Shown: piece after piece, positions 27,617 through 36,094 of the stretch
How positions within the stretch are numbered: position 1 is the stretch's first letter
How the letters are laid out: each line of letters opens with the position of its first letter
DNA from: CAZZKG01 sp964654825
Lineage (GTDB): Bacteria; Gemmatimonadota; CAZMKB01
Reading direction: 5' to 3'
Assembly (NCBI GenBank): GCA_964654825.1
Contig: CAZZKG010000011.1
Location: forward strand, 13,919-77,918
Length of the DNA: 64,000 nt
Notes under the pieces: generated by a model
Databases searched by the model: none
Seen by the model: the letters and a program-made list of their open reading frames with translations, nothing else
What the model was told of the DNA's origin: nothing
Program-made: the position numbers and the translations under genes

Positions 27617-27645
27617 ATAATACCAAATTTTTACGTTCCTGTCAA
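27617..27645 (-). promoter_or_regulatory. Promoter of the TrmB-family gene
   Basis: Minus strand TTGACA (27640-27645), 17-nt spacer, TATTAT (27617-27622): a near-consensus sigma70 promoter ending 3 nt before the operator-like repeat. Confidence 0.72.
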
Positions 27646-27672
27646 GGAAAAAGTCGGCGAATAAATTGAATA

Positions 27673-27728
27673 AATAAATAGGGACAGTCACCATTTATTT
27701 CAATAAATGGTGACTGTCCCTATTTATT
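27673..27728. repeat. Perfect 27-bp palindrome at the assembly gap (REP-like)
   Basis: Two exact 27-nt arms (27673-27699 and 27702-27728) with a 2-nt loop. The core reads GGGACAGTCACC / GGTGACTGTCCC with AT-rich flanks. Such GGTGACTGTCCC hairpins accompany REP-associated (Y1) transposases in some bacteria, from memory. The right arm runs straight into the N gap, so a repeat probably broke the assembly. Confidence 0.7.
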
Positions 27729-27828
27729 NNNNNNNNNNNNNNNNNNNNNNNNNNNNNNNNNNNNNNNNNNNNNNNNNNNNNNNNNNNNNNNNNNNNNNNN
27801 NNNNNNNNNNNNNNNNNNNNNNNNNNNN
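27729..27828. other. Assembly gap (100 N)
   Basis: Exactly 100 undefined bases, a conventional scaffold placeholder; the true size is unknown. Translations running through it are artefacts. Confidence 0.99.
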
Positions 27829-28840
27829 TACTCATTTCGAGGCCGTCGATGGGAGCGGAGCAGTCGGGGCACATGCCTTCAGTGATACGGTTCTCCATCA
27901 CTTCAAAACCCCAGCGTTTGATGAGGAGTGATTTGCATTTATAACAGAGCGTGTTTTCCCCCTCCTGACCGGGGACATTACCGCAGTAGACATATCGCAG
28001 TCCCGCCTCGTAGCCTGCTTTTTCAGCGAGCATGAGCTTCTCCAGCGGAGTCGCCTTCCGGTCCTGCATTCGATAATCGGGATGGAACCGGGTGACATGC
28101 CACGGGATCTCGACACCGACGGATGCGATGAACTCTGCGACTTGTCTGAGCTCATCATCGTCATCATTCAACCCGGGTACGATGAGGGTGGTGACCTCGA
28201 CCCAGATCCCGAACTCCCTCATACGCCTGATCGTATCGAGGACCGGCTCGAGCCTGCCGCCGGTCACCTTCCGGTAGGTTTCATCCTTGAATGATTTGAG
28301 ATCCACGTTGGCACCCTGCAGGTAGGGACGAATCGTCTCGAGGGCAGATTTCGACATGAAACCGTTGGTGACGAAGCTGTTGAGGATTCCCTGCCCGGTG
28401 GCCAGCCGTGCGGTATCATAAGCGATCTCGAAGAAGATGGTGGGTTCGGTATACGTGTAGGAGATACTCCGGCAATCATAGCGTCTGGCGATCTCCAGAA
28501 GATCCTCCGGAGTCATCTCCGTGCCCGAGATGCGCCCGCCGTCCCGCACGATCTGTGAAATGCTCGAGTTCTGACAGAAGTCGCATTTGAAATTACAACC
28601 GAGGGTGGAGATCGAGAATGCCCGGGACCCGGGACTGAAGTGGAAGAGAGGCTTCTTCTCTATCGGGTCAACGTTGGCGGAAGCGATCTTGTCATAAACG
28701 AGGGTGTGGAGAACCCCGTCCCTGTTTTCCCTAACGCGACAGATGCCTCTCTTGCCCGGACGAATCTCACAGCCGTGTGCACAGAGGTCGCACCTGACCT
28801 TCCCTCCCTCGAGTTTTTCGTAGAGCATCGCCTCTTTCAT
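27829..28840 (-). CDS. amrS: AmmeMemoRadiSam-system radical SAM protein AmrS (3' end at gap)
   Basis: About 336 residues are visible, close to full length. It opens with CDLCAHGCEIRPGKRGIC, has the radical-SAM motif CNFKCDFCQN (~residue 80) and later YKCK and CPDCSAPIDG, all typical of AmrS (PflA-like). The codon after the last serine starts TA then runs into the gap, so the stop is probably there. Family members work with Memo and AMMECR1 partners, none of which are seen here. Last gene of the nifS-iscU-apgM-nadA-por operon, 24 nt after porB. Confidence 0.88.
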
Positions 28841-28864
28841 CGTACCTCAACCGGCGCCGGTATC

Positions 28865-29806
28865 TCAGCGTTTCGAAGACTCCCAGTTGAACACACCCTT
28901 CTCCGCCGGGACAGTGCCGGAGGCTTCGGCCTTCCTTTTGATCCTCTCCCACTCCATGTCCACCCTGTCCTGAATATACTCTACCTGCTCTTTGGAAAGA
29001 TGCTTGAACCTGCCCTGGTTTCTGATGTACGCTTCAATCGGAAGATTTTCAGACGGTACGAAGTTGAGGAAGTACTCAACCCCGTCCTTCACTTCATAGA
29101 GCGGAAAGGCTCTCGTCAGTACGGCCAGACGCGTGAGAGTAACCGACATCTCGCTCGCAGACCTCCAGCCGGGGGGACATGGCGACAGAATGTGCAGAAA
29201 CCGTGTCCCTTTTATCTCCTTCGCTTTTTTAACCTTCCTCACGAGATCTTCCGGAAAAGCCACGCTTGCGGTGGCCGCGTAAGGGATCCAGTGGGCAGCG
29301 AGTATCTCGACGATCTGCTTCTTGTGATTTTCCTTCGGAAATGCTTCGGGTGTCGTCGTCGTCCAGGCTCCCCACGGGGTGGCACTGCTGCGTTGAATAC
29401 CGGTGTTCATGTATGCTTCATTGTCATAACACATGTAGATGATATCTTCGTTCCTCTCGGCACACGCCGACAATGCTTGAATCCCGATATCGAACGTACC
29501 ACCATCACCAGCCCAGGCGACGACCGTGGTCTCGGTGTCGCCTTTCATGGTAAGTGCGGCCTTGATCCCGGCAGCAGCAGCCGCAGCGGTCTCGAAAGCG
29601 GTGTGGTATAGAGGAACGGTGACACACGAGTGGGGCATCGGACCATCGATAACGGACCAGCAGCAGGCCGGTACTGTCAGGACGGTTTTGGGCCCGAGTG
29701 CTTTGAGTGCATATCGCATCGCAAGCACCGCACCGCAGCCGGCACAGGCGAGATGCCCGGACCCCATCAGTTCGTCATCGGGAATGTCTATCAGTGTCTG
29801 ACTCAT
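28865..29806 (-). CDS. porB: Pyruvate:ferredoxin oxidoreductase, beta (TPP) subunit
   Basis: 313 residues. GHLACAGCGAVLAMR near the N terminus, GDGGTFDIGIQ plus YDNEAYMNTG (the TPP/Mg site, ~115-145) and conserved cysteines for a [4Fe-4S] cluster match PorB. With PorA, PorC and a PorD-like ferredoxin domain it interconverts pyruvate and acetyl-CoA + CO2. It overlaps porA by 4 nt. A different 2-oxoacid specificity cannot be excluded. Confidence 0.92.
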   Translation of the reverse strand: MSQTLIDIPDDELMGSGHLACAGCGAVLAMRYALKALGPKTVLTVPACCWSVIDGPMPHSCVTVPLYHTAFETAAAAAAGIKAALTMKGDTETTVVAWAGDGGTFDIGIQALSACAERNEDIIYMCYDNEAYMNTGIQRSSATPWGAWTTTTPEAFPKENHKKQIVEILAAHWIPYAATASVAFPEDLVRKVKKAKEIKGTRFLHILSPCPPGWRSASEMSVTLTRLAVLTRAFPLYEVKDGVEYFLNFVPSENLPIEAYIRNQGRFKHLSKEQVEYIQDRVDMEWERIKRKAEASGTVPAEKGVFNWESSKR

Positions 29807-30957
29807 ACTTTCACTCCGATCCAGATGATCTCTTTTTCCGGTTTCTCACTTTTAAACGTATCATCTATAATGTCTTCGATTACTTCCGGCGTGATATCCC
29901 TGCCCCCGAGACCAGCGACGTACCCGAACACCTCGGGCCTTTTGGCCCGGGAACACAGCGCCGCTTTCACCTCCTGACAGAATATCCCCCCGACACCGAA
30001 ACAGAGGTTCCTGTCGAGAACCGCGACCTTACGAGCACCAGACGTGTATTTCTGAACTTCCTCGAAGGGGAACGGTCTGAACACCCTCAGCTTGAGGAGT
30101 CCGACTGGAATGCCCCGGGCTCGCATGTCCTTTATCACGATCCTTGCCGTGCTCGTCGCCGTCCCGGACGTGATGAGGATGACCTCCGCATCATCGGTCA
30201 TTATGGGTTCAACGAGACTGTAATGCCTGCCGAAACTGGACTCAAATCGGGCGGCGACCTCGGGGATAATGACCCGCGCCTCCTCCATCGCCCCCTGCAT
30301 CATATATCTGAGCTCCATGTAATAGTCAGCTGTCGCCAGCCCGCCGAATGTGTGGGGATCCCGTGGATCGATCTTCCACTCGGGCTCCCAGGGAGGCAGA
30401 AAAGCGTCCACCTGTTCCTGTTCGGGGATGTCGACCGGCTCACAGGTGTGGGAGAGAAAGAATGCGTCGAGGTTGAGCATGGACGGCATCCTCACCCTCT
30501 CGGATACTCTGTATGCCATAAGCATCGTGTCGAGGACTTCCTGGTTGCTTTCGCAATAATACTGCATCCAGCCCGTGTCCCTCTGAGAGAGGCTGTCCGT
30601 CTGGTCGGCCCATATTGTCCAGGGAGGCCCCATCGCCCTGTTGACGTTCACCATCACGATGGGCAGCCTGCTCCCCGCAGCCCAATGGAGCATCTCATGC
30701 ATGAGAGCGAGCCCGTGAGAGGAAGTGGCGGTAAATGTCCGTGCTCCGGCGGCAGCGGCACCGATGCAGCTCGCCATGGCCGAATGCTCCGACTCGACTT
30801 TAATGAACCGGGCTTTGAGCTGGCCGGTGGCGCACATCTCGGAGAGGAGCTCGACCACACTCGACGAAGGGGTAATTGGATACGCCGCGATTACTTCGAC
30901 CCGGGCGAGTTTTGCGGCATACGATGCGGCATGAGTCCCTTCGATTACTTTTTCCAT
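29803..30957 (-). CDS. porA: Pyruvate:ferredoxin oxidoreductase, alpha subunit
   Basis: 384 residues from 30957, chosen because GGAGGAG lies 6 nt upstream; a longer frame to 30996 lies mostly inside the preceding gene. YPITPSSSVVELLSEM, ATSSHGLALMHEMLHWA and GPPWTIWADQTDS are PorA blocks. Domain II begins near residue 250 (VILITSGTATSTARI). It overlaps the GltD-PorD gene by 13 nt. Confidence 0.93.
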   Translation of the reverse strand: MEKVIEGTHAASYAAKLARVEVIAAYPITPSSSVVELLSEMCATGQLKARFIKVESEHSAMASCIGAAAAGARTFTATSSHGLALMHEMLHWAAGSRLPIVMVNVNRAMGPPWTIWADQTDSLSQRDTGWMQYYCESNQEVLDTMLMAYRVSERVRMPSMLNLDAFFLSHTCEPVDIPEQEQVDAFLPPWEPEWKIDPRDPHTFGGLATADYYMELRYMMQGAMEEARVIIPEVAARFESSFGRHYSLVEPIMTDDAEVILITSGTATSTARIVIKDMRARGIPVGLLKLRVFRPFPFEEVQKYTSGARKVAVLDRNLCFGVGGIFCQEVKAALCSRAKRPEVFGYVAGLGGRDITPEVIEDIIDDTFKSEKPEKEIIWIGVKV

Positions 30958-32630
30958 TTCAACTCCTCCACGAGAGACATGCAATTTCTCGGGCATTCAT
31001 GAACACATATCCCGCAACCTTTACAGTAATCATAATTAATCCTGTAACCTTTCTTGAGCTTGCTGATCGCGACGTCGGGACAGAAAACAAGACAATTATC
31101 ACACTCGGTGCAGACACCGCAGCTCATGCACCGTTCGGCTTCCTCGCGTGCGGTTTTCTCATCCATCCCGAGTTCGCACTCTTCAAAGGAATCCACGGCT
31201 TTATCATGACCCGTGATCTTTCTGAGCGGCCGTTCAGCCTTCCGGAAGTACAGGTGATTGAGAGTTTCGTAATGAACGATTTCCCTCTTCGACTTCGCTA
31301 CCGTGAGCGGTTTCTCCTGGAGATACGCGCCAATGACCACAGCGGCTCCCTTCCCTGATCCGATCGCGTCGATGACCGTCCTCGACGCGACAGGGAGAGA
31401 ATCACCGCCCATGAACACCTTCTCGATGGAAGTCCTGCCGTTATCGTCCACGATAATTTCACCGCCGTCACCCCACATGGATTCGGGGAGAAAATCATAA
31501 ACGGGTACCGCACCCGTGCTGCTGATGACCCCGGTGACCTCGAGTCCTTTCCCGGACCCCTCGACAGCGATGAGCTTTCTCCTCCCTGAAGCATCGGGTT
31601 TGCCGGGAGTGACGTCGACATATTCGATCCTGTTCACCCGCCCATCTTCACCGAGGACGCGTGTCACTCTGGTCATCTGTTTGAGCTCTACACCCTCCCC
31701 CAGAGCATCCTCGAGTTCGAATGGAGCTGCAACCATTTCGCTTTTGCTTCTTTCACTCAGGACAGTCGCTTTCTTCCCGAGCCTCAGAAGGGTTCTCGCC
31801 GAATCAATGGCTGCTTCATCGGAACCGAGAACCGCGACAGTCGGTCCTACATTCGGTTTCTGGTTTTCCTTCACTCTCAGTAAAAACGCCCCCGAAGTGT
31901 GTACACCTTCCAGATCTTCGCCTTCGATGCCGGGAGATCGCTCCTCCCGGGCTCCGGTGGATATGAAGACAGCGTCATAAGCAAGGAGCTCTTCGAATTC
32001 CTTATCCTTCCCGATCCGAACACCTGTAGAGATATTCACACCGATCCTCCGGATGAGATCGATCTCATCATCGAGTACATCCTCCGGTAATCTGAAGGAA
32101 GGAATCCGGTAGCGTACTGCACCGCCGGGACGATCCATCGCCTCGAACACATCGACCCGGTATCCCTGGAGCCGAAGATTGAAAGCACAGGTCAGACCCG
32201 CGAGACCTGATCCGACAACGGCGACTTTTTTTTTCCTGTCGAGGATAACAGGTTCAAACTTCCCGTGTGTCCTTCCATAATCCCCGATATACCTCTCGAG
32301 AGCACGGATCGAAATCGAACTGTCGAACCGGCGCCTGTTGCAGGCTGCTTCACATGGATACCGGCACACTCTCCCGCACACTGAAGGGAATGGGTTGTCC
32401 TTGATAATGGTGGCCCAGGCATTGTTCGGTTCCTCTTTGACTAGTTCTCTGAGATAACGTGGTACCTTCTCACCGGCAGGACAGGCTGGGATACACGGGG
32501 CCGTTTTGTACTGATACATGGGTCTCAGATATCTCCAACTCCCGGTTTTATTCCAGTCCATACTGGCCAGCGAAACCGCCATCGGAGGCATCCGGGAAAT
32601 ACTATCGAACAGGATTTTCTTATCAGACAT
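30945..32630 (-). CDS. GltD-like FAD/NAD(P) oxidoreductase fused to PorD-type ferredoxin
   Basis: 561 residues. The N-terminal region has an Fe-S helical domain with CIPACPAGEKVPRYL and VCGRVCRYPCEAAC. The FAD Rossmann motif is VAVVGSGLAGLTCAFNL (~140), a second nucleotide domain has VAVLGSDEAAIDSA (~270). The C-terminal ~90 residues carry CMSCGVCTECDNCLVFCP and CKGCGICVHECP, two clusters of the PorD type. Embedded between porC and porA, it probably serves as the delta subunit and lets NAD(P)H exchange electrons with Por (inference). Confidence 0.88.
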   Translation of the reverse strand: MSDKKILFDSISRMPPMAVSLASMDWNKTGSWRYLRPMYQYKTAPCIPACPAGEKVPRYLRELVKEEPNNAWATIIKDNPFPSVCGRVCRYPCEAACNRRRFDSSISIRALERYIGDYGRTHGKFEPVILDRKKKVAVVGSGLAGLTCAFNLRLQGYRVDVFEAMDRPGGAVRYRIPSFRLPEDVLDDEIDLIRRIGVNISTGVRIGKDKEFEELLAYDAVFISTGAREERSPGIEGEDLEGVHTSGAFLLRVKENQKPNVGPTVAVLGSDEAAIDSARTLLRLGKKATVLSERSKSEMVAAPFELEDALGEGVELKQMTRVTRVLGEDGRVNRIEYVDVTPGKPDASGRRKLIAVEGSGKGLEVTGVISSTGAVPVYDFLPESMWGDGGEIIVDDNGRTSIEKVFMGGDSLPVASRTVIDAIGSGKGAAVVIGAYLQEKPLTVAKSKREIVHYETLNHLYFRKAERPLRKITGHDKAVDSFEECELGMDEKTAREEAERCMSCGVCTECDNCLVFCPDVAISKLKKGYRINYDYCKGCGICVHECPRNCMSLVEELKWKK

Positions 32631-32640
32631 GGTTCACCCT

Positions 32641-33189
32641 CTACATGATGATCGTCTCATTGGCTATTTTAGCAGCTTCGGCGTTGTCTTCCCTTTTGAC
32701 GGGAGCTCCTTCGAGGATCGCTTTCTGTATCGATTCGAGAGTGACAACATTCGTAAATCTCGAGAAAGCACCGAGTATCGCCGTATTGATGATAGGGGCC
32801 GTTTTCGATCCCAGCCCCTTATCCACAGCGATCTTGTTGGCATCAACAGTAGCTACCCGGAATCGATCACCAAGATCGAAGCTGGATGGTCCCTCTTCAC
32901 TGTTTATGAGTATCGAACCGCCTTCCTTCAAACCGGACGTTACGTCGATACTCAATATCAGTGTAGGATCGAGCACGACAACGTGATCGGGTTTGTATAT
33001 CCCACACCTGAGATTGACATATTGTTCGTCTATCCTGGTGAATGCCAGGACCGGCGCCCCTCGCCGCTCCACACCGAAGGCCGGGAATGATTGAGCATAC
33101 AGCCCATCCTTGTGAGCGGCCGCAGCGAGTATTTTGCTCGCTATCACTGAACCCTGCCCTCCTCTACCATGAATCCGAATCTCTATCAT
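32641..33189 (-). CDS. porC: Pyruvate:ferredoxin oxidoreductase, gamma subunit
   Basis: 182 residues. IRIHGRGGQGSVIASKILA at the N terminus and FPAFGVERRGAPVLAFTRI are the gamma-domain signatures; NTAILGAFSRF near residue 135 is also typical. It lies 10 nt upstream of the GltD-PorD gene. Confidence 0.94.
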   Translation of the reverse strand: MIEIRIHGRGGQGSVIASKILAAAAHKDGLYAQSFPAFGVERRGAPVLAFTRIDEQYVNLRCGIYKPDHVVVLDPTLILSIDVTSGLKEGGSILINSEEGPSSFDLGDRFRVATVDANKIAVDKGLGSKTAPIINTAILGAFSRFTNVVTLESIQKAILEGAPVKREDNAEAAKIANETIIM

Positions 33190-33208
33190 AATCCTCCCTT
33201 CGACCTGA

Positions 33209-34297
33209 TCACCTCAACTGGAGCATCCGCTCCAGGGCTATCCTCGAGTATCGCTGAACCTCGCTGTCTACTTCGATTACATTGACATCACCCAGATTGT
33301 CGAGTGTGTAGAGCAGATCCTCGAGCCCGATCTTGAACATGTTCGGGCAGAGTGAACGGCACACCTCGTACACCGTTTTATCAGGATTGTCTCGAGCGAG
33401 TCTCCGTACAAGATGAATCTCAGTGGCGATCGCGATCCTCGATCCGGAGGCGGCATCCTGGACATATTTCACTATAAATCCGGTGGAGCCGACGGCATCC
33501 ACGAGCAGGACGACCGGTTCGGGGCATTCGGGGTGCGCGACGATCAGCGCCTCGGGATCCTCACGCCGGATCTTCTCGACATGCTCGGGTTTGAACCGCG
33601 TGTGGACATGACAGTATCCTTTCCACAGGATGACCCGCGCTCGCCTGACACGGTCCGCCTCGTTACCGCCATTCTCGAGCCCGGGATCCCACACGATGAC
33701 ATCATCTCCGGTGAAGCCTTTCACTCTCGCGGTATTCCTGCCGAGGTGCTCATCAGGGAAGAAAAAAACTCTGGAAGTTCGCTCCATCGCCCAGTCGAAG
33801 ACAGAGGAGGCATTGGACGATGTACACACCGACCCTTCATGTTTTCCCGTAAATGCTTTCAACTCCGCATCGGAATTCACATAGGTAACGGGTATGATCT
33901 TTTCCCCGGCACAGACCTCGTTCAGAGCGGACCAGGCCTCTTCGACCTGATCGATGCGGGCTGAATCCGCAAGTGGACAGCCGGCTTCGAGGTCCGGCAG
34001 GAGGACGGTCTGGTGAGCTTCGGAGAGTATCCTCGCACTCTCGGCCATGAAGTTTACACCGCAGAACACGATGAAACTGGCTTCTTTTTTCTGTGAAGCG
34101 ATCCGTGCAAGTTCGAGAGAGTCGCCGACAAAGTCCGCGAACTGGACGATCTCGGGCTTCTGATAATGGTGGACGAGGATGATGAGAGAGTCGCCGAGAG
34201 TATCTTTCTGTTTCCGTATCCTCTGGACGAGAAGCGACTCCTCCATCTCCCGGTATGAATCGAACTGTGATCGTCCTCCGATCGACTTGACTTTCAT
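33209..34297 (-). CDS. nadA: Quinolinate synthase A
   Basis: 362 residues from the ATG at 34297; an 18-residue longer start exists but has no better ribosome site. HHYQKPEIVQFADFVGDSL, FCGVNFMAESA, CTSSNASSV, HPECPEP and CPNMFKIGLEDL carry the substrate loops and the three Fe-S cysteines. It condenses iminoaspartate with DHAP to quinolinate in NAD synthesis. nadB and nadC are not in the window. It sits within the Fe-S operon between apgM and porC. Confidence 0.95.
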   Translation of the reverse strand: MKVKSIGGRSQFDSYREMEESLLVQRIRKQKDTLGDSLIILVHHYQKPEIVQFADFVGDSLELARIASQKKEASFIVFCGVNFMAESARILSEAHQTVLLPDLEAGCPLADSARIDQVEEAWSALNEVCAGEKIIPVTYVNSDAELKAFTGKHEGSVCTSSNASSVFDWAMERTSRVFFFPDEHLGRNTARVKGFTGDDVIVWDPGLENGGNEADRVRRARVILWKGYCHVHTRFKPEHVEKIRREDPEALIVAHPECPEPVVLLVDAVGSTGFIVKYVQDAASGSRIAIATEIHLVRRLARDNPDKTVYEVCRSLCPNMFKIGLEDLLYTLDNLGDVNVIEVDSEVQRYSRIALERMLQLR

Positions 34298-34380
34298 TGT
34301 TCTATTTCCGTCAGCACCCGTCACCTGCAGCCGAATGAGTCGAATAATCACTGCTCGGGAAAGGACCCTGGGAAGCAGGC

Positions 34381-35673
34381 TCAGGGGGCTATAGCTTTTT
34401 TCATCAAGAGAGGCATGAGCTCGTTGCCCATGAGTTCACCGAGGCTTCCGCGAGAGGAGGCGCTCTCACCGAAGAATTCGGTACCGTCGGAACTGATACC
34501 TGCCCCTGTGAGAATAAGCGGTACAGGGTGAGAGGTGTGAGCTTTTTGTAAACACGATGTGGAGTGATCCGCCGTGATCACGATGAGTGTTTCATCGCTA
34601 TTTACATCAGGAAGAAGATTCCCGAAGAAGAACGTATCTATGTCCTCTATGACCCGGACCTTTTCCTGGTAATCTCCATCGTGAGCCGGCACATCCGGCC
34701 CCTTGATGTGCACATAGAGCCCATCATAGTTTTTCACTGTATCAAGAACTTTCCGGGCAAGCAGAGTATAATCCCGCTGTCTTTCACCGGCGAGTTCATC
34801 TACCTCGATGATATCCATACCCGTACAGAGGGCGATACCACGTTCGACGGGCATCTCGACAAAACAGCCGAACCTGGCACCATACATCTCCTCGATGGTT
34901 CGAAACTCGGGTAACCCGGCGCCCGCGTCCCGTGACAGGATGACGTTCGCTGCGAGCTCACCTCGCGCTCTCCTCTCGTCGTTTACCGACGAGACATCGA
35001 GAACCGAATGACTGTCTCTCGTAAATTCGTTCGTCAGCGCGGCTGACAGAAGAACTCTATCATCTTCATCGTATCCTTCGAGGGGAACGCACTCTTTTAC
35101 GAGATCCTCGAACTGCGGCAGGGCCACCCCGAAGAGCCCCTCCCGTGCATAAGCCGGATCGGTATTCGTCACATACGGCGAAAGATCTCCCTCTGTAGGA
35201 TAGAACACAAGGACACCCCGGTGTCCTACCGTGCTTTTAAATACAAACTCGGCACGTCCACCACCGAGATCAACCTTCGAGTTGATATCCTCCTCGAGTT
35301 GCCTGGCTTCGGATGTTGAGAGAGACCTTCCGACTCTCCTGTCGATGATTTTTCTCCCCTCACCGACGGTGGCGAAGTTCACGCGGAAAGCGAGATCGCC
35401 TTTACCCACTTTTAATCCGGCTGCGTGAGCTTCGAGCGGTCCACGGCCAGTGTAACTATCCGGTGAGTATCCAAGAATGCTGATGACGGCGATATCCGAC
35501 TCGGGCGCGATCCCTCTCCCGACGGTGTGAAGCAGTCCGCTAGCGCCCTCCCTCGCAAGCTCATCCATGAGAGGCGTTCGCGCCGATTCGAGGGGGGTTT
35601 TATCGGAAAGCTCGGGGATCGGTTCGTCACCGAGACCATCCAGTACGATATAGAGGACCTTTTGCCTACTCAG
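34381..35673 (-). CDS. apgM: 2,3-bisphosphoglycerate-independent phosphoglycerate mutase, archaeal type; apparent CTG start
   Basis: 430 residues if it begins at the CTG at 35673. The frame upstream of the first ATG (35568) encodes KVLYIVLDGLGDEP and LSDKTPLESARTP, the obligatory ApgM N terminus with its metal-binding Asp. No ATG, GTG or TTG occurs between these and the iscU overlap, but GGGGGGAGG lies 5 nt before CTG. The catalytic serine region SILGYSP and metal site ITADHSTSC are intact. It isomerises 3- and 2-phosphoglycerate. Overlaps iscU by 8 nt. Confidence 0.87.
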   Translation of the reverse strand: MSRQKVLYIVLDGLGDEPIPELSDKTPLESARTPLMDELAREGASGLLHTVGRGIAPESDIAVISILGYSPDSYTGRGPLEAHAAGLKVGKGDLAFRVNFATVGEGRKIIDRRVGRSLSTSEARQLEEDINSKVDLGGGRAEFVFKSTVGHRGVLVFYPTEGDLSPYVTNTDPAYAREGLFGVALPQFEDLVKECVPLEGYDEDDRVLLSAALTNEFTRDSHSVLDVSSVNDERRARGELAANVILSRDAGAGLPEFRTIEEMYGARFGCFVEMPVERGIALCTGMDIIEVDELAGERQRDYTLLARKVLDTVKNYDGLYVHIKGPDVPAHDGDYQEKVRVIEDIDTFFFGNLLPDVNSDETLIVITADHSTSCLQKAHTSHPVPLILTGAGISSDGTEFFGESASSRGSLGELMGNELMPLLMKKAIAP

Positions 35674-36064
35674 CTTTGCCTCCCCCCTTGTTTCTGTACT
35701 CTTCGATTGCAGCCTTTAAAGCATCTTCCGCGAGAACCGAGCAGTGCATCTTTATCTTCGGGAGGCCACCGAGCGCTTCGGCGACTTTGTTGTTGCTGAC
35801 CTTGAGAGCCTCGTCGATGGTCAGCCCTTTGACGAGTTCAGTGACCATGGAGCTGGTCGCCACTGCGGCCCCGCACCCGAAGGTCTTGAACTTCGCGTCG
35901 ACAATTTTACCGTCTTTCACTTTTATGGTGAGCTTCATTACATCCCCGCAGGCGGGATTCCCAACCACTCCGATTCCATCCGCATCCTCTATCTCCCCGA
36001 CATTCCTGGGATTGGTGAAATGATCCATCACCTCGGGGGTATAATCCTTGAGGTTGTAACCCAT
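35666..36064 (-). CDS. iscU: Fe-S cluster scaffold IscU/NifU-N
   Basis: 132 residues with all three ligand cysteines: NPACGDV (~39), FGCGAAVATSS (~64) and KMHCSVLAE (~107), plus the conserved Asp. It accepts sulfur from the NifS/IscS encoded just upstream (30 nt) and builds [2Fe-2S]/[4Fe-4S] clusters. The chaperone-binding LPPVK motif is not seen; it reads LPKIK. Its last codons contain the ribosome binding site for apgM. Confidence 0.95.
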   Translation of the reverse strand: MGYNLKDYTPEVMDHFTNPRNVGEIEDADGIGVVGNPACGDVMKLTIKVKDGKIVDAKFKTFGCGAAVATSSMVTELVKGLTIDEALKVSNNKVAEALGGLPKIKMHCSVLAEDALKAAIEEYRNKGGGKAE

Positions 36065-36094
36065 ATCTCTACTCCTTCAAAAACGAATCGTATA

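Noticed and set aside
27695..28840. Reading frame running through the N gap
   Set aside because: The gap length is arbitrary, so the part after 27829 is not a real continuation of AmrS.
29707..31002. 431-codon plus-strand frame opposite porA/porB
   Set aside because: Antisense shadow rich in Arg/His/Pro; porA and porB have clear domain signatures.
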